A DNA stretch of 64,000 bases from CBDDEC01 sp965226785 (GCA_965226785.1 CBDDEC010000002.1:806001-870000), one strand, 5' to 3'; positions 17,404 through 26,556 are shown, numbered from the stretch's first letter. Numbers and translations: made by a program. Notes: generated from the sequence alone by a model not told the origin.

Positions 17404-18162
17404 TTAGTCCAGCTCGAAGATGACGGAGACCGTCACGTTGATGTCCTGCTCGCCGGGGGCGATGGCGGTGTCGAAGCCGCCGCCGTCCTGGAACGCTAGC
17501 GACTCGGTGCGGAAGATCGGCGACGGCGGGAAGAAGCCGCCGGACTCGGTGATCGTGAGCGGTCGTCCGACCGAGACACCGGCCGCCGAGGCCAGCGTTT
17601 CGGCGCGGTTGCGCGCGTCGACCACGGCCGCAGCACGAGCCTCATCCATCGCCGACTCCGGGTCGTCGATCGAGAACGAGATGCTGCTGACGCGGATGGA
17701 GTCGCCACCGGCGCGGATCGCGTCGTCGAGGATCTCCCCGGCGTCATCGATCTCGCGGACGGTGATCGAGACCTGGTTGTTGACGGTGAACCCGATCAGC
17801 CGGCGCTGCTCAGAACGGAAGTCGTACTGCGGGAAGATGTTGAAGCTGGTCGTGCGGATATCGTCGTCGTCGACATCGTGCTCCGCGAGCGACTCGCGCA
17901 CGCGGTCCATCGCCTCGGCCGCCTCGTCGCGGGCGTCGCCGACGGAGTCTGAGGTGACCTCGACACCGAGCTGCAGGATCGCGATATCCGGCATGACGGT
18001 GACGGTACCGGTGCCGGTGACACTGATCCCGCCCACGAGGTCGCCGCTGGGCGCCACGGTCACTTCGGTCTTCGGCTGGCAGCCGATCGCGACCAGCGCG
18101 ACCAGTCCGAGCCCGCCGAGGACCAGCGCTCGCCGGCCGGGAATGTTCCAGAATCGTCTCAT
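17404..18162 (-). CDS. SIMPL-domain (DUF541) lipoprotein
   Basis: 252 aa from ATG 18162, chosen because a lipoprotein signal peptide begins there: MRRFWNIPGRRALVLGG, then LVALVAIGC with the lipobox Cys. The mature part has the SIMPL (DUF541) features GGISVTGTGTVTVMPDIAIL, NNQVSITVREID and the A(R/V)xxARxxAExLA helix VVDARNRAETLASAAG. SIMPL proteins are cell-envelope proteins of poorly defined function. It follows the anti-sigma gene on the same strand. Confidence 0.88.
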   Translation of the reverse strand: MRRFWNIPGRRALVLGGLGLVALVAIGCQPKTEVTVAPSGDLVGGISVTGTGTVTVMPDIAILQLGVEVTSDSVGDARDEAAEAMDRVRESLAEHDVDDDDIRTTSFNIFPQYDFRSEQRRLIGFTVNNQVSITVREIDDAGEILDDAIRAGGDSIRVSSISFSIDDPESAMDEARAAAVVDARNRAETLASAAGVSVGRPLTITESGGFFPPSPIFRTESLAFQDGGGFDTAIAPGEQDINVTVSVIFELD

Positions 18163-18230
18163 CGTCTCGCTCCAGATCTGCCGGGCTCGTGTGCGCCTCG
18201 GCGGTCGTTCACTTTGTTCGGTCGTTCGCC

Positions 18231-19232
18231 TCAAGCGGTGCGGCGGGTCTGTGCCCAGCGCAGCGCGGCGAGCGCCGTGAGCAGCGCAGTCAGGACGGCG
18301 AAGGCAGGCACGAAGTCGGTCCCGTCGTCGCCTCCGAGGTCAGACGCTGCGATGGCCTCCTCGGTTCCCGCCTCGCCCTGGAGGGCGGTGGTATCGGATG
18401 CGTCGCCGCCTGGCGGCTCAGGCTCGATCGTGCTCGCGTCGCCGAGGTTGGCCGCGTCGCCCGTCGAAGGCGGTGTGCCCGGGCCCGTGTCTGCGGGCGG
18501 TGGCGGGGTCTTCGTCGAACCGTCGTCGCTGTCGCTTGTGACCGCATCGGCGGGAGGAGCTGGTGTGGTGGTCGCCGGTTGCGCCGATGCGAGCTCGCCG
18601 GTGTCGCTCCCGCTGCTCGCCCCGCTTGTAGCGCTCGCGTCCGTCGGAGGTGCGTCCTGAGCCAGGACGCCGCCGGTCGGCGGGGGCGATGCGCCTTCAC
18701 CGCCGCTGCTCTCCTCGCCACCGTCCGAGGGCGCGGCCTCGGGCGCCGCCACGCCGCCGCCGGCAGCGGCGGCCGCGCCAGCATCAGCGTCATCGTTACC
18801 AGCGCCGAACAGCAACCGGCTGTTCTCCGCCGTGCGCGACTGCTCGACGGGGATGGCGTCGCCAAGGCTATCGCCACCGCCGGGGTTCACGATCACCACG
18901 ACCAGCAGCAGCGCCGATAGTGCCGCGCCCAGCTGCAGGCCGAGGTCGAGGATGCGCGGCCGTCCGGCGGGGGCGGGTGCGGCCTCGAGGGTGAAGGGGC
19001 GCGGCGCGCGCACAGGCTCCAGCGAGGCGAGTGCGCCCGTGACGGCGCGCATGCCCGCAAGCTCGTCGCGCAGAGTGTCGTCGGTCAACAGCTCCGCTTC
19101 GACGGCGGCGCGGTCGTCTGCGGTGAGGTCATCGTCGAGGTAGGCGGAGAGGCGCTCGTCGCGGTCCTGCGCGGCGCGCGAGGAGCCGCGAGCATCGCTC
19201 CCGTCTCGACTTCCGAATGGCCACCAGCGCAT
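18231..19232 (-). CDS. Putative membrane anti-sigma factor
   Basis: 333 aa, directly downstream of the ECF sigma gene (24 bp). The N-terminal 70 residues (DERLSAYLDDDLTADDRAAV, then LRDELAGMRAVTGALASLEP) match the length and pattern of zf-HC2-type anti-sigma domains but lack the His and Cys zinc ligands. A transmembrane helix (about 98-112, LGAALSALLLVVVIVNP) separates it from a long Ala/Thr/Pro/Asp-rich low-complexity external part, with a second hydrophobic segment near the C-terminus (FVPAFAVLTALLTALAAL). Function is inferred from position and domain pattern. Confidence 0.72.
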   Translation of the reverse strand: MRWWPFGSRDGSDARGSSRAAQDRDERLSAYLDDDLTADDRAAVEAELLTDDTLRDELAGMRAVTGALASLEPVRAPRPFTLEAAPAPAGRPRILDLGLQLGAALSALLLVVVIVNPGGGDSLGDAIPVEQSRTAENSRLLFGAGNDDADAGAAAAAGGGVAAPEAAPSDGGEESSGGEGASPPPTGGVLAQDAPPTDASATSGASSGSDTGELASAQPATTTPAPPADAVTSDSDDGSTKTPPPPADTGPGTPPSTGDAANLGDASTIEPEPPGGDASDTTALQGEAGTEEAIAASDLGGDDGTDFVPAFAVLTALLTALAALRWAQTRRTA

Positions 19233-19256
19233 CAGTATTCCCCGCTTAGTTGCTGT

Positions 19257-19931
19257 CTAGTCATTGAGACGTTCGATCAGGCCATCTAGTTCCCCGGAGG
19301 CGCGGAGCATGTCCCTCAGACGCCCTCGGGCGCGGCTCAGGCGCGATTTCACCGTTCCGAGGGCCAGTCCCGTCGCATCGGCGATTTCCTGGTAGGCCAG
19401 GCCCTCGACATCGGAGAGGACCACGATCGTGCGCCACTCGTCGGGCAGCTCGAGCAACGCGTCCTGTAGCACGCGCCGCACGTCACCGCGCTCGGCGGCC
19501 TCGCCGGGCGTTTCGCCGCTGTCGACCGGGTCGAGGTCGGCGCGGTCCGGATCGTCGCGCGCGGCATCGAGCGAGGTCTGTGGCCGCCGTCCGCGACGTC
19601 GCAGCTCATCGCGGCAGAGGTTGGCGGCGATCGTCAGCAGCCACGAGTCGAACTTGCCACCGCGGAACGTTTCGAGGCGACGATAGGCGCGGATGAACGT
19701 CTCCTGCGAGACATCCTCGGCGGCCTCAGGCGAGCCCAGCATGCGCACCGAGAGACCGTACACGCGGTCCTGGAAGCGCAGCACGATGCGGTTGAACGAC
19801 GGCAGATCACCGGCGCGCGCGCCCTCGATCAGTTGGTCGAGGGCATCTTGATCGGAGCCGGCCACGTGGGGTGGTGACTGACTGTCGCCAGCCGAGGGCC
19901 CGGAAGCGGCGGCTCCGGTGGTTCCGGTCAT
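19257..19931 (-). CDS. ECF-type RNA polymerase sigma factor
   Basis: 224 aa. Sigma region 2 is at about residues 45-115 (FQDRVYGLSVRMLGSPEAAE, ETFIRAYRRLETFRGGKF, SWLLTIAANLCRDELRRRG). Region 4 is near the C-terminus (LLELPDEWRTIVVLSDVEGL, YQEIADATGLALGTVKSRLS, RARGRLRDML). The Met at 19931 is used; the longer open frame is only the shadow of the aldolase gene. It is cotranscribed with the putative anti-sigma factor and divergent from the aldolase gene, only 75 bp from its start. Confidence 0.93.
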   Translation of the reverse strand: MTGTTGAAASGPSAGDSQSPPHVAGSDQDALDQLIEGARAGDLPSFNRIVLRFQDRVYGLSVRMLGSPEAAEDVSQETFIRAYRRLETFRGGKFDSWLLTIAANLCRDELRRRGRRPQTSLDAARDDPDRADLDPVDSGETPGEAAERGDVRRVLQDALLELPDEWRTIVVLSDVEGLAYQEIADATGLALGTVKSRLSRARGRLRDMLRASGELDGLIERLND

Positions 19932-20006
19932 GCGTCCTCGCCCGCCCGCCGGGCCGAGGTTACCATGCGCCCCGCTGCGGGCCGAGGGCCCGGGACGGGG
20001 GCGTCG

Positions 20007-20840
20007 ATGCCGATCGTCGGCGGTCAGGAGCTGCTGCAGGGCGCCACGCGTGGCAACTATGCGGTGCCCGGATTCAACGTCTCCAACGTCGAGATGGCGC
20101 TCGGCGTGCTCGATGCCGCCGAGGCGTTGCGCGCGCCGATCTTCCTCCAGTTCAACCCGAGCAACATCGAGCACATCGGCGGCGTGGACCTGGCCGCGGC
20201 GCTGGGGCGGCGGCTGGCCGAACGCGCCGACATGCCGGTGGCGGTGCACCTCGACCATGGCCCTGACCTCACGCTGTTGCGTGAGGCGCTCCGCCACGGC
20301 TTCACCTCGCTGATGTTCGATGGCTCGACTGCGCCGCTGGAACGCAACCTGCGCGAGACGCAGGCCGCAGCCGCCCTGGCCCTGGCGGCAGGCGTGGCGA
20401 TCGAGGCGGAGCTCGGCCACGTCGGAGGCCGTGAGCCGGGCGTCGTGACCTCCGAGGCGGTGCTGACGGAGCCCGAGACAGCACAGCGCTTCGTCGAGGA
20501 GACGCGGGTCGATTCGCTCGCGGTCTCCGTCGGCACGGCGCATGGCCTCGCAGGGGCGGTGCGCCTCGACCTCGTGCGTGAGCTGCGCGCGGCGACGCGC
20601 GATCTGCCGCTGGTGCTGCACGGCGGCTCCGGCGTCACCCGCCGCGACCTCGGCGAGGCGGTGGCGGCCGGCATTCGCAAGGTCAACATCAGCAGCGAAC
20701 TCCACCGCGCCTTCGCGAGCGCCCTCGGCGACGCGAACCTCGAGGGCGATCCGCGGGCGGCGCTACGGCAGGCGCGCGAGGCCGTGGCGGCGGTGGCGGC
20801 GGACCGCATCGAGCTGCTCGGCGCACGAGGCCGCGCCTAA
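20007..20840 (+). CDS. Class II fructose/tagatose-bisphosphate aldolase family protein
   Basis: 277 aa zinc aldolase. The metal site HLDHG is at residues 81-85, followed by FTSLMFDGSTAPLERNL, GVAIEAELGHVGG, SVGTAHGLA and LVLHGGSGVTRRDLG, all standard for the FbaA/GatY/KbaY family. The ATG at 20007 starts the family fold (MPIVGGQELLQGATRGNYAV); the upstream frame is Pro/Gly-rich. It cleaves fructose- or tagatose-1,6-bisphosphate to DHAP and glyceraldehyde-3-phosphate. The exact sugar is not resolvable, so no symbol is given. Confidence 0.92.
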   Translation: MPIVGGQELLQGATRGNYAVPGFNVSNVEMALGVLDAAEALRAPIFLQFNPSNIEHIGGVDLAAALGRRLAERADMPVAVHLDHGPDLTLLREALRHGFTSLMFDGSTAPLERNLRETQAAAALALAAGVAIEAELGHVGGREPGVVTSEAVLTEPETAQRFVEETRVDSLAVSVGTAHGLAGAVRLDLVRELRAATRDLPLVLHGGSGVTRRDLGEAVAAGIRKVNISSELHRAFASALGDANLEGDPRAALRQAREAVAAVAADRIELLGARGRA

Positions 20841-20897
20841 CCTCGGAAGCCTCGCCCGGCCTCGACGGGACCTCGCGGAACGTCCGGGCGTGCTGGC

Positions 20898-20903
20898 TAT
20901 ACT
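20898..20903 (+). promoter_or_regulatory. Predicted -10 box of a leaderless lepB promoter
   Basis: TATACT ends six bases before the lepB ATG (20910), so transcription would start at or next to the first codon. No Shine-Dalgarno sequence exists in between. No good -35 hexamer is visible 16-18 bases upstream. Confidence 0.5.
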
Positions 20904-20909
20904 GGATCA

Positions 20910-21698
20910 ATGGTCCAGGAGCCCGATCCCTCACCCCAGCGCACGAACCTGACGCCGCCGATCGCGTCGTTCACCGGCGTCGCGCTGCCGGTGATCGGCA
21001 CGCATGAGGGCCTCGCGGAACTCGATCCGTGGCGTCCGCCCTCGTCGCCGCAGCGTTCGGGCGGCGGCGGGCTGCTCGGCCTCCCCGCGGTCTCGGAGAC
21101 GCTCGAGGTGATCGCGCTGGCGATCCTGATGTTCCTCGCGGTCCGCGCGATCGGCCAGAACTTCGTGGTCGACGGCTCGTCGATGTTCCCGTCGTTCGAG
21201 GATGGGCAACTGCTGATCGTGAACCGGATGGCCTACCGCACGTTCGACATCTCGTGGCTGCCCGGCGTGGACGAGGAGACGTGGCGGCCCTTCGGCGAGC
21301 CACAGCCCGGCGATGTGGTCGTCTTCAACTTCAGCAATGACCCGACCGGCCCTCGTGACTTCATCAAACGCATCATCGCCGTGCCCGGCCAGACCATCGA
21401 GGTCAGACGCGGAGGCCCGGTGCTGATCGATGGCGTGGCGGTCGACGAGCCCTACATCGCCGAGGCGCCGCGCTACGAGGTGGCGCCGACACTGATCCTG
21501 CCGGGGATGGTGTGGGTGATGGGCGACAACCGGAACAACTCCTTCGACTCGCACTCCTGGGGCATGCTCGAGCAATCGAAGATCATCGGTCGGGCCGACA
21601 TCGTGTACTGGCCTCCGGGCGACTTTGGTACCGTCGACCACCACGACCCCGAGCCGTTAGCCGAGGGGCTCACCCTATCGCCATTGACCCCGAACTGA
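20910..21698 (+). CDS. lepB: Signal peptidase I
   Basis: 262 aa inner-membrane serine/lysine protease that removes signal peptides. A Pro-rich cytoplasmic N-terminus is followed by one transmembrane helix (about 62-82, VSETLEVIALAILMFLAVRA). The catalytic Ser91 is in DGSSMFPS, and Lys153 is in FIKRIIAVPG. The signature GDNRNNSFDSHSWG follows. The mRNA appears leaderless. The gene end overlaps the pyrE reading frame. Confidence 0.96.
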   Translation: MVQEPDPSPQRTNLTPPIASFTGVALPVIGTHEGLAELDPWRPPSSPQRSGGGGLLGLPAVSETLEVIALAILMFLAVRAIGQNFVVDGSSMFPSFEDGQLLIVNRMAYRTFDISWLPGVDEETWRPFGEPQPGDVVVFNFSNDPTGPRDFIKRIIAVPGQTIEVRRGGPVLIDGVAVDEPYIAEAPRYEVAPTLILPGMVWVMGDNRNNSFDSHSWGMLEQSKIIGRADIVYWPPGDFGTVDHHDPEPLAEGLTLSPLTPN

Positions 21699-22240
21699 AC
21701 GAGGTCCTCCGCGAGGCGGGGGCGATGCTGGAGGGCCATTTCCAGCTCGCCTCGGGCCGTCACTCCGACCGCTACCTGGAGAAGTTCAACCTCCTGCAAT
21801 GGCCGCAGCACACCGAGGCCGTCTGCAAGAAGATCGCCGACGCCGCGCGTGACCTCGATGTGCAAACCGTGGCCGGGCCGACCACCGGCGGCGTGCTGCT
21901 GGCCTACGAGGTCGGGCGGCAGCTGGGCGTGCGTGGCATCTTCGCCGAGAACGACGAGGCCGGCGGCCGCTCGTTCCAGCGCGACTTCCACCTCGAACCG
22001 GGCGAGCGCGTGCTGGTCGTCGACGACGTCATGACTTCGGGCGGCTCGCTGCGCGACACGGTCGCGGCGGTGCTCGATGCCGGGGGCGAGGTGGTCGGCG
22101 TTGCCGTGGTCGTGGACCGCACGCGCGGCCAGACCGACTTCGGCGTGCCGTTCATCTCCGCGACCGAGGTCGAGATGGACTCGTGGGAGGCCGACGACTG
22201 CCAGCTCTGTCGCGACGGCGTCCCGCTCAAGATCACCTGA
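21683..22240 (+). CDS. pyrE: Orotate phosphoribosyltransferase
   Basis: Pyrimidine biosynthesis: orotate plus PRPP gives OMP. Motifs are GHFQLASGRHSDRYLEKF, GPTTGGVLLAYEVGR and the PRPP-binding loop RVLVVDDVMTSGGSL. The start is uncertain. The family usually has 12-20 residues before LEGHF, but no ATG, GTG or TTG occurs in frame there without running deep into lepB. ATT 21683 (or ATC 21677, 8 bases after GAGGGG) would give the normal N-terminus; the first standard start is ATG 21725, giving 171 aa. Either way it overlaps or touches lepB and is probably translationally coupled. Confidence 0.9.
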   Translation: MDPELNEVLREAGAMLEGHFQLASGRHSDRYLEKFNLLQWPQHTEAVCKKIADAARDLDVQTVAGPTTGGVLLAYEVGRQLGVRGIFAENDEAGGRSFQRDFHLEPGERVLVVDDVMTSGGSLRDTVAAVLDAGGEVVGVAVVVDRTRGQTDFGVPFISATEVEMDSWEADDCQLCRDGVPLKIT

Positions 22241-22247
22241 CTGCCCA

Positions 22248-22787
22248 GTGACCTCGAACTCTCGGCTGCTCGCGCCGCGCCTGCTCCTCGATGCGCTCGA
22301 CGCTCACCCAGACGCCGACGCCTGGCGCGAGGCGCGCGCCAGCCTCGACGAGCTCGCCGCGCACGCGCTGCGCAATGTCGTGCGACGGCCGATCGAGACG
22401 CCGTTCCTGCTCGGCGGCGACGCCGGCGCACGCATCATGTACGAGGGCCCGCCACCAATCGAGCACGTCTTCGAATACCTGGACGGTGCAGCGCAGGGCT
22501 GGTCCCACGACGACCCGGCGGGGCCCTATGAGGCCCAGCTCGCCGCCCGCCCCGACCCCGACCTCACCGCCTACCTCGCAGCGCTGCGTGAGCTGTGCGC
22601 CGGATGGAACCTCCTGCGCCGCCCCCACGGCGCGCTGATCGCCTGCGCCCACATCCACACCGCCGCCGCGAACGGCGACGCGGCTGCGGGACGCACCGCC
22701 CTCGATGCGCTCGCCGACGCCTCGACTGCCACGCCCGAGGACCTCGCGGCGGCGGAACGCGAGGCGAGGGACCGGGTGGCGTTCTGA
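22248..22787 (+). CDS. Conserved-looking protein of unknown function
   Basis: 179 aa, family not recognised. GTG 22248 begins 8 bases after the pyrE stop. It is Ala/Leu/Arg-rich and mostly helical, with segments RNVVRRPIETPFLLGGDAG, PPIEHVFEYLDGAAQGW and LCAGWNLLRRPHGALIACAH. No signal peptide, transmembrane helix or catalytic motif was seen. Codon use is like the neighbours. It probably belongs to the lepB-pyrE transcription unit. Confidence 0.65.
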   Translation: MTSNSRLLAPRLLLDALDAHPDADAWREARASLDELAAHALRNVVRRPIETPFLLGGDAGARIMYEGPPPIEHVFEYLDGAAQGWSHDDPAGPYEAQLAARPDPDLTAYLAALRELCAGWNLLRRPHGALIACAHIHTAAANGDAAAGRTALDALADASTATPEDLAAAEREARDRVAF

Positions 22788-22843
22788 CGACCGTTCGCGT
22801 CTAGACTGTCCGCGGCACGGGCGGTGCGACGAGGGGGCTTGGT

Positions 22844-25522
22844 GTGAGCGAAGCGGGCGAGCGAGGGTTTGGCGAGGCGCTGTTCGCGGAGCTGGCGTAC
22901 TGCGGTGGGTATGGCTCGGCGGGGGCGCTGAACGACCGCAAGGCGTTTCCGCTGCCGGGCGACCCACGCGTGTATGGCCGGGACCGGCCGATGCGCATCG
23001 AGCACCTGCGGCTCGACCTGACCTTCGATCTGCGGCGCCATCGCGTACACGGCGTAGCGACTACAACGTTCCGTCCGCGGCAGGACGGGCTGCGCGAGGC
23101 GGTGTTCGACGCCATCGAACTGGACGTCGCATCCGTCGAGGAGCGACTCGAGGATGGCGAGGCTCGCCCGCTGCCGTTCACCGTGGGCGACGGGGAGCTG
23201 CGGATCGACCTTGGACGGCGGCGGCGGGCGTCACGGTCGATCACCACCGTGGTGCGCTACGAGGCGACCCCGCGGCGCGGGCTGTACTTCAACGAGCCGG
23301 ACGAGGACTACCCGGAGCGCCCGCAGCAGATCTGGACGCAGGCGCAGGCCGAGGACGCGGCCTATTTCTTCCCCACGTTCGACTTCCCCGGCGAGCGGTT
23401 CACGAGCGAGGTGCATGCCGAGGTGCCCCTGGGCTGGTACGCACTGTCGAACGGGCGGCTCGAGGAGCGGCGCGACGACGGCCGCCGCCGGCGCTCGACC
23501 TTCCACTGGGTGCAGGACCGACCGCACCCCGCCTACCTCGTGACGTTCGCCGCCGGCGACTTCGACGAGGTGGAGACCGAGGCCGAGGCCTCGGGTGTGC
23601 CGGTGCAGTACTACGCCCAGCGCGGCCGCGGCGAGGATGCGGTGCGCGCGTTCGGACGGACGCCGGGGATGGTCGACTTCTTCTCGGAGGCCATCGGCGT
23701 GCCCTACCCGTGGGACAAGTACGCCACGGTCGCTGTCGCCGACTTCATCTTCGGCGGCATGGAGAACACCTCGGCGACCACGATGACCGACACGGTGCTG
23801 CACGACGAGCGTGCGCACCCAGACATCGTCGAGGGCTGTGACTCGTTGACGGCGCACGAGCTGGCGCACCAGTGGTTCGGTGACCTGCTGACCTGCCGCG
23901 AGTGGTCGCACGGCTGGCTCAACGAGAGCTTCGCAACGTACTTCGACAAGCTATTCGTCGAGCACGCCCACGGCTGGGACAAGTTCCGCTACGAGGTGAT
24001 GCGCAACGGCGCGCTCTACTTCCAGGAGGACAGTGGCAGCTACCGCCGACCGCTGGTGGAGCAGACCTACACCGAGCCGCTGGAGATCTTCGACCGCCAT
24101 CTCTACGAGAAGGGCGGGGTCGTCCTGGACATGCTCCGCTACGAGTTGGGCGACGCGGCGTGGTGGGCGGCCATGAACCACTACGTCACCCAGCACGCGG
24201 ACAGCGACGTACTGACGCACGACCTGCAGCGCGCGATCGAGCAGGCGACCGGCCGCAACGTCGACTGGTTCTTCGACCAGTGGGTGTGGAAGGGTGGGCA
24301 CCCGGAGTTCAAGGCGGAGTACTCCTGGAACGGCGACGCCCGCCAGGCGACGGTGAAGCTGACGCAGACGCAGCAGCCCGATGAGCAGCTCACCTCCGTC
24401 TACCGCACGAAGTTGGAGTTGGGGTTCCAGGTGCGCGACCGCTTCGTGCGTCGCACCGTCGAGGTTTCGGACGCTTCGCACAGCTTCGTGCTCCCGCTGG
24501 AAGCGGAGCCGACGTTCGTCGCTATCGACCCGGCGAACCGGGTGCTCAAAACCCTCGACTTCACGCCCGGCGAAGGGCAGCTCTCGGCGCGGCTCACCGG
24601 CGACCCGGAAGCGGTGGGCCGTATCGAGGCGGCGCGCCAGCTGGCGAACGTCGGATCGCCGAAAGCGATCGGAACGTTGCGCGAGGCGCTGGGCAACCGC
24701 GAGGAGCTGGACTACGTCCGAGCAGAGATCGCGACCGCCCTGGGCGGGGTGAAGGGCGAGGCGGCTCGTGATGCGCTGATCTCCGGCCGGCGCAGCGCGT
24801 CGTCACGCGTGCGGCGTGCCGTCGCCCAGGCGCTCGGCAACTTCACCGACGAGACGGCGGCCGAAGCGCTGACGAGCCACCTCGAAGGGGGGCGCGCGAA
24901 CCAGTCGTGGGGTCCGGGCGACCGCTCCTACTACGTGCAGGCCAACGCCGCTGCGGCGCTGGGCCGCACGAGGGCGGACAGCGCGCGGCCGACGTTAACT
25001 GAGCTACTCGGGCGGCCCTCACACAACGACATCATCACCGCCGGCGCGATTGCCGGCCTCGGCGCTACGCGGGACCCGGCGGCGCTGGCGACGCTCTTCG
25101 AGCAGACCGAGCGAGGAGGCTCGGAGGGGGCTCGCGGCGCGGCCTGTGGTGCGCTCGCCGCTCTGGCACCGTACGTCGAGGAAGCGGAGCGCACGAGGAT
25201 TCGCGAACGGCTGGAGGAGCTCCTGGACGATGGCATGCAGCGGGTCGGCCGCTCTGCGCTCGTCGCGCTGCGTACGCTGGGCGACCCGGCTTCGGTGCCG
25301 GCGCTCTCGGCCTTTGGCGCGCGGACGCTGCCCGGCAGCGCGATCCGTCGCCAGTCGCGGGTGGCCGTGCAGACGATCCAGGGCCGCACCGAGCGCAGCG
25401 AGGAGACCACGCGGCTCAAGGGCGAGGTGGAGAAGCTGCAGCAGGCGAATCAGCAGCTGAGCGACCGCCTGACAGACCTCGAGGCACGCCTTGAACGCGG
25501 CGGGCGCAGGAGGCGGCGATGA
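22844..25522 (+). CDS. M1-family aminopeptidase with C-terminal HEAT-like repeats
   Basis: 892 aa zinc metallopeptidase. The exopeptidase motif GGMENTSATT precedes the zinc site H338-E339-L-A-H342 (HELAHQWFGD) with Glu361 in WLNESFATYF as third ligand. Residues about 595-860 form a run of short helical repeats (for example IEAARQLANVGSPKAIGTLR and VRRAVAQALGNFTDETAAEA) resembling HEAT/PBS-lyase repeats, and the last 35 residues look like a coiled coil (EEVEKLQQANQQ-like heptads) ending in a basic Arg tail. No signal peptide, so cytoplasmic. GTG start after GAGGGGG. Its stop overlaps the next start (ATGA). Confidence 0.94.
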   Translation: MSEAGERGFGEALFAELAYCGGYGSAGALNDRKAFPLPGDPRVYGRDRPMRIEHLRLDLTFDLRRHRVHGVATTTFRPRQDGLREAVFDAIELDVASVEERLEDGEARPLPFTVGDGELRIDLGRRRRASRSITTVVRYEATPRRGLYFNEPDEDYPERPQQIWTQAQAEDAAYFFPTFDFPGERFTSEVHAEVPLGWYALSNGRLEERRDDGRRRRSTFHWVQDRPHPAYLVTFAAGDFDEVETEAEASGVPVQYYAQRGRGEDAVRAFGRTPGMVDFFSEAIGVPYPWDKYATVAVADFIFGGMENTSATTMTDTVLHDERAHPDIVEGCDSLTAHELAHQWFGDLLTCREWSHGWLNESFATYFDKLFVEHAHGWDKFRYEVMRNGALYFQEDSGSYRRPLVEQTYTEPLEIFDRHLYEKGGVVLDMLRYELGDAAWWAAMNHYVTQHADSDVLTHDLQRAIEQATGRNVDWFFDQWVWKGGHPEFKAEYSWNGDARQATVKLTQTQQPDEQLTSVYRTKLELGFQVRDRFVRRTVEVSDASHSFVLPLEAEPTFVAIDPANRVLKTLDFTPGEGQLSARLTGDPEAVGRIEAARQLANVGSPKAIGTLREALGNREELDYVRAEIATALGGVKGEAARDALISGRRSASSRVRRAVAQALGNFTDETAAEALTSHLEGGRANQSWGPGDRSYYVQANAAAALGRTRADSARPTLTELLGRPSHNDIITAGAIAGLGATRDPAALATLFEQTERGGSEGARGAACGALAALAPYVEEAERTRIRERLEELLDDGMQRVGRSALVALRTLGDPASVPALSAFGARTLPGSAIRRQSRVAVQTIQGRTERSEETTRLKGEVEKLQQANQQLSDRLTDLEARLERGGRRRRR

Positions 25523-26556
25523 CGCAGGAATCTCTCACTCAAGAGGAGCAGGGGCCGGTCAACGCACCCGAGCTCACCGGTGGCGAATGGTTGCAGGGCG
25601 GTCCGGTCCCCGTTCGCGACCACAACGGCCCGACGCTGGTCGACTTCTGGGACTACACCTGCGTGAACTGCCTGCGCACGCTGCCCTACGTCCAGGAATG
25701 GCACCGGCGCTACGCCGACCTCGGCCTCAACATCGTGGGCGTACACACACCGGAGTTCAGCTTCGCGAAGAACGCTGACCACGTGCGCCGGGCGATCGGC
25801 TACCTCGACCTCGACTATCCGATCGTCCTCGACGCAGACTTCGCGATCTGGCAGGCGTACGCCAATCGTTACTGGCCGGCGAAGTACTTCGTCGATGGCA
25901 CCGGCAAGATCGTCGCCCGCCACTATGGCGAGGGCGGCTACCGCGAGTCGGAGGAGCTGATCCAGATGCTGCTGCGTCAGCAGCCCGGCTTCGACGCGGA
26001 GTTGCCGGAGCTGATGGAGCCGGTCCGCGCCGAGGACACGCCGGGCGCCGTCTGCTACCGCGTCACGCCGGAGCTGTACTGCGGCCACAAGCGAGGCCTG
26101 ATCGGCAACGTTGCGCAGCTCACCGCCGACACGCCGAACAACTTCGTCGACCCCGGCAAGCACCTGGAGGGCACGCTGTACTTCGAGGGGACATGGTTGC
26201 TGCAGCCGGAGGCGGCCGCGCGCCCCTTCGGTGCGACGGAGGTATCGCGCCTGCACCTCGACTACATGGCGGCGGACGTCAACCTGGTGCTGCACCCGCC
26301 GGTCACCGGCGACGACGCCGAGATCCGCGTGCTCCTCGACGGCGCACCCGTTGACGCCGAGCACGCCGGCGAGGACGTCCGCGACGGCGTGGTGACCGTG
26401 GATGTGCCTCGGATGTACCGCCTGCTCACCGACACCGATGTCGACCGCCATTCACTGACGCTGGAGACGGAGTCCGACGGCGTGGCCGCCTACGCATTCA
26501 CGTTCACTTCGTGCGTTGCGCCGCCGCCGGAGGAGCCCCCGCCCGACGAGGCGTGA
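25519..26556 (+). CDS. DipZ-type thioredoxin-like protein
   Basis: 345 aa. The N-terminal thioredoxin/TlpA domain has the redox site C48-V-N-C51 in FWDYTCVNCLRTLPY. The C-terminal part (from about residue 185, CYRVTPELYCGHKRGLIGN, then LHLDYMAADVNLVLHP) matches the extra beta domain of cytochrome c biogenesis protein DipZ. The membrane CcdA part of DipZ is absent and no signal peptide is seen, so this form may be cytoplasmic. Translation is coupled to the M1 peptidase by ATGA. A thiol-disulfide role is inferred. Confidence 0.85.
   Translation: MTQESLTQEEQGPVNAPELTGGEWLQGGPVPVRDHNGPTLVDFWDYTCVNCLRTLPYVQEWHRRYADLGLNIVGVHTPEFSFAKNADHVRRAIGYLDLDYPIVLDADFAIWQAYANRYWPAKYFVDGTGKIVARHYGEGGYRESEELIQMLLRQQPGFDAELPELMEPVRAEDTPGAVCYRVTPELYCGHKRGLIGNVAQLTADTPNNFVDPGKHLEGTLYFEGTWLLQPEAAARPFGATEVSRLHLDYMAADVNLVLHPPVTGDDAEIRVLLDGAPVDAEHAGEDVRDGVVTVDVPRMYRLLTDTDVDRHSLTLETESDGVAAYAFTFTSCVAPPPEEPPPDEA

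Noticed and set aside
19932..20705. N-terminal extension of the sigma factor
   Set aside because: It is the antisense of the aldolase gene; the sigma domains start after Met 19931.
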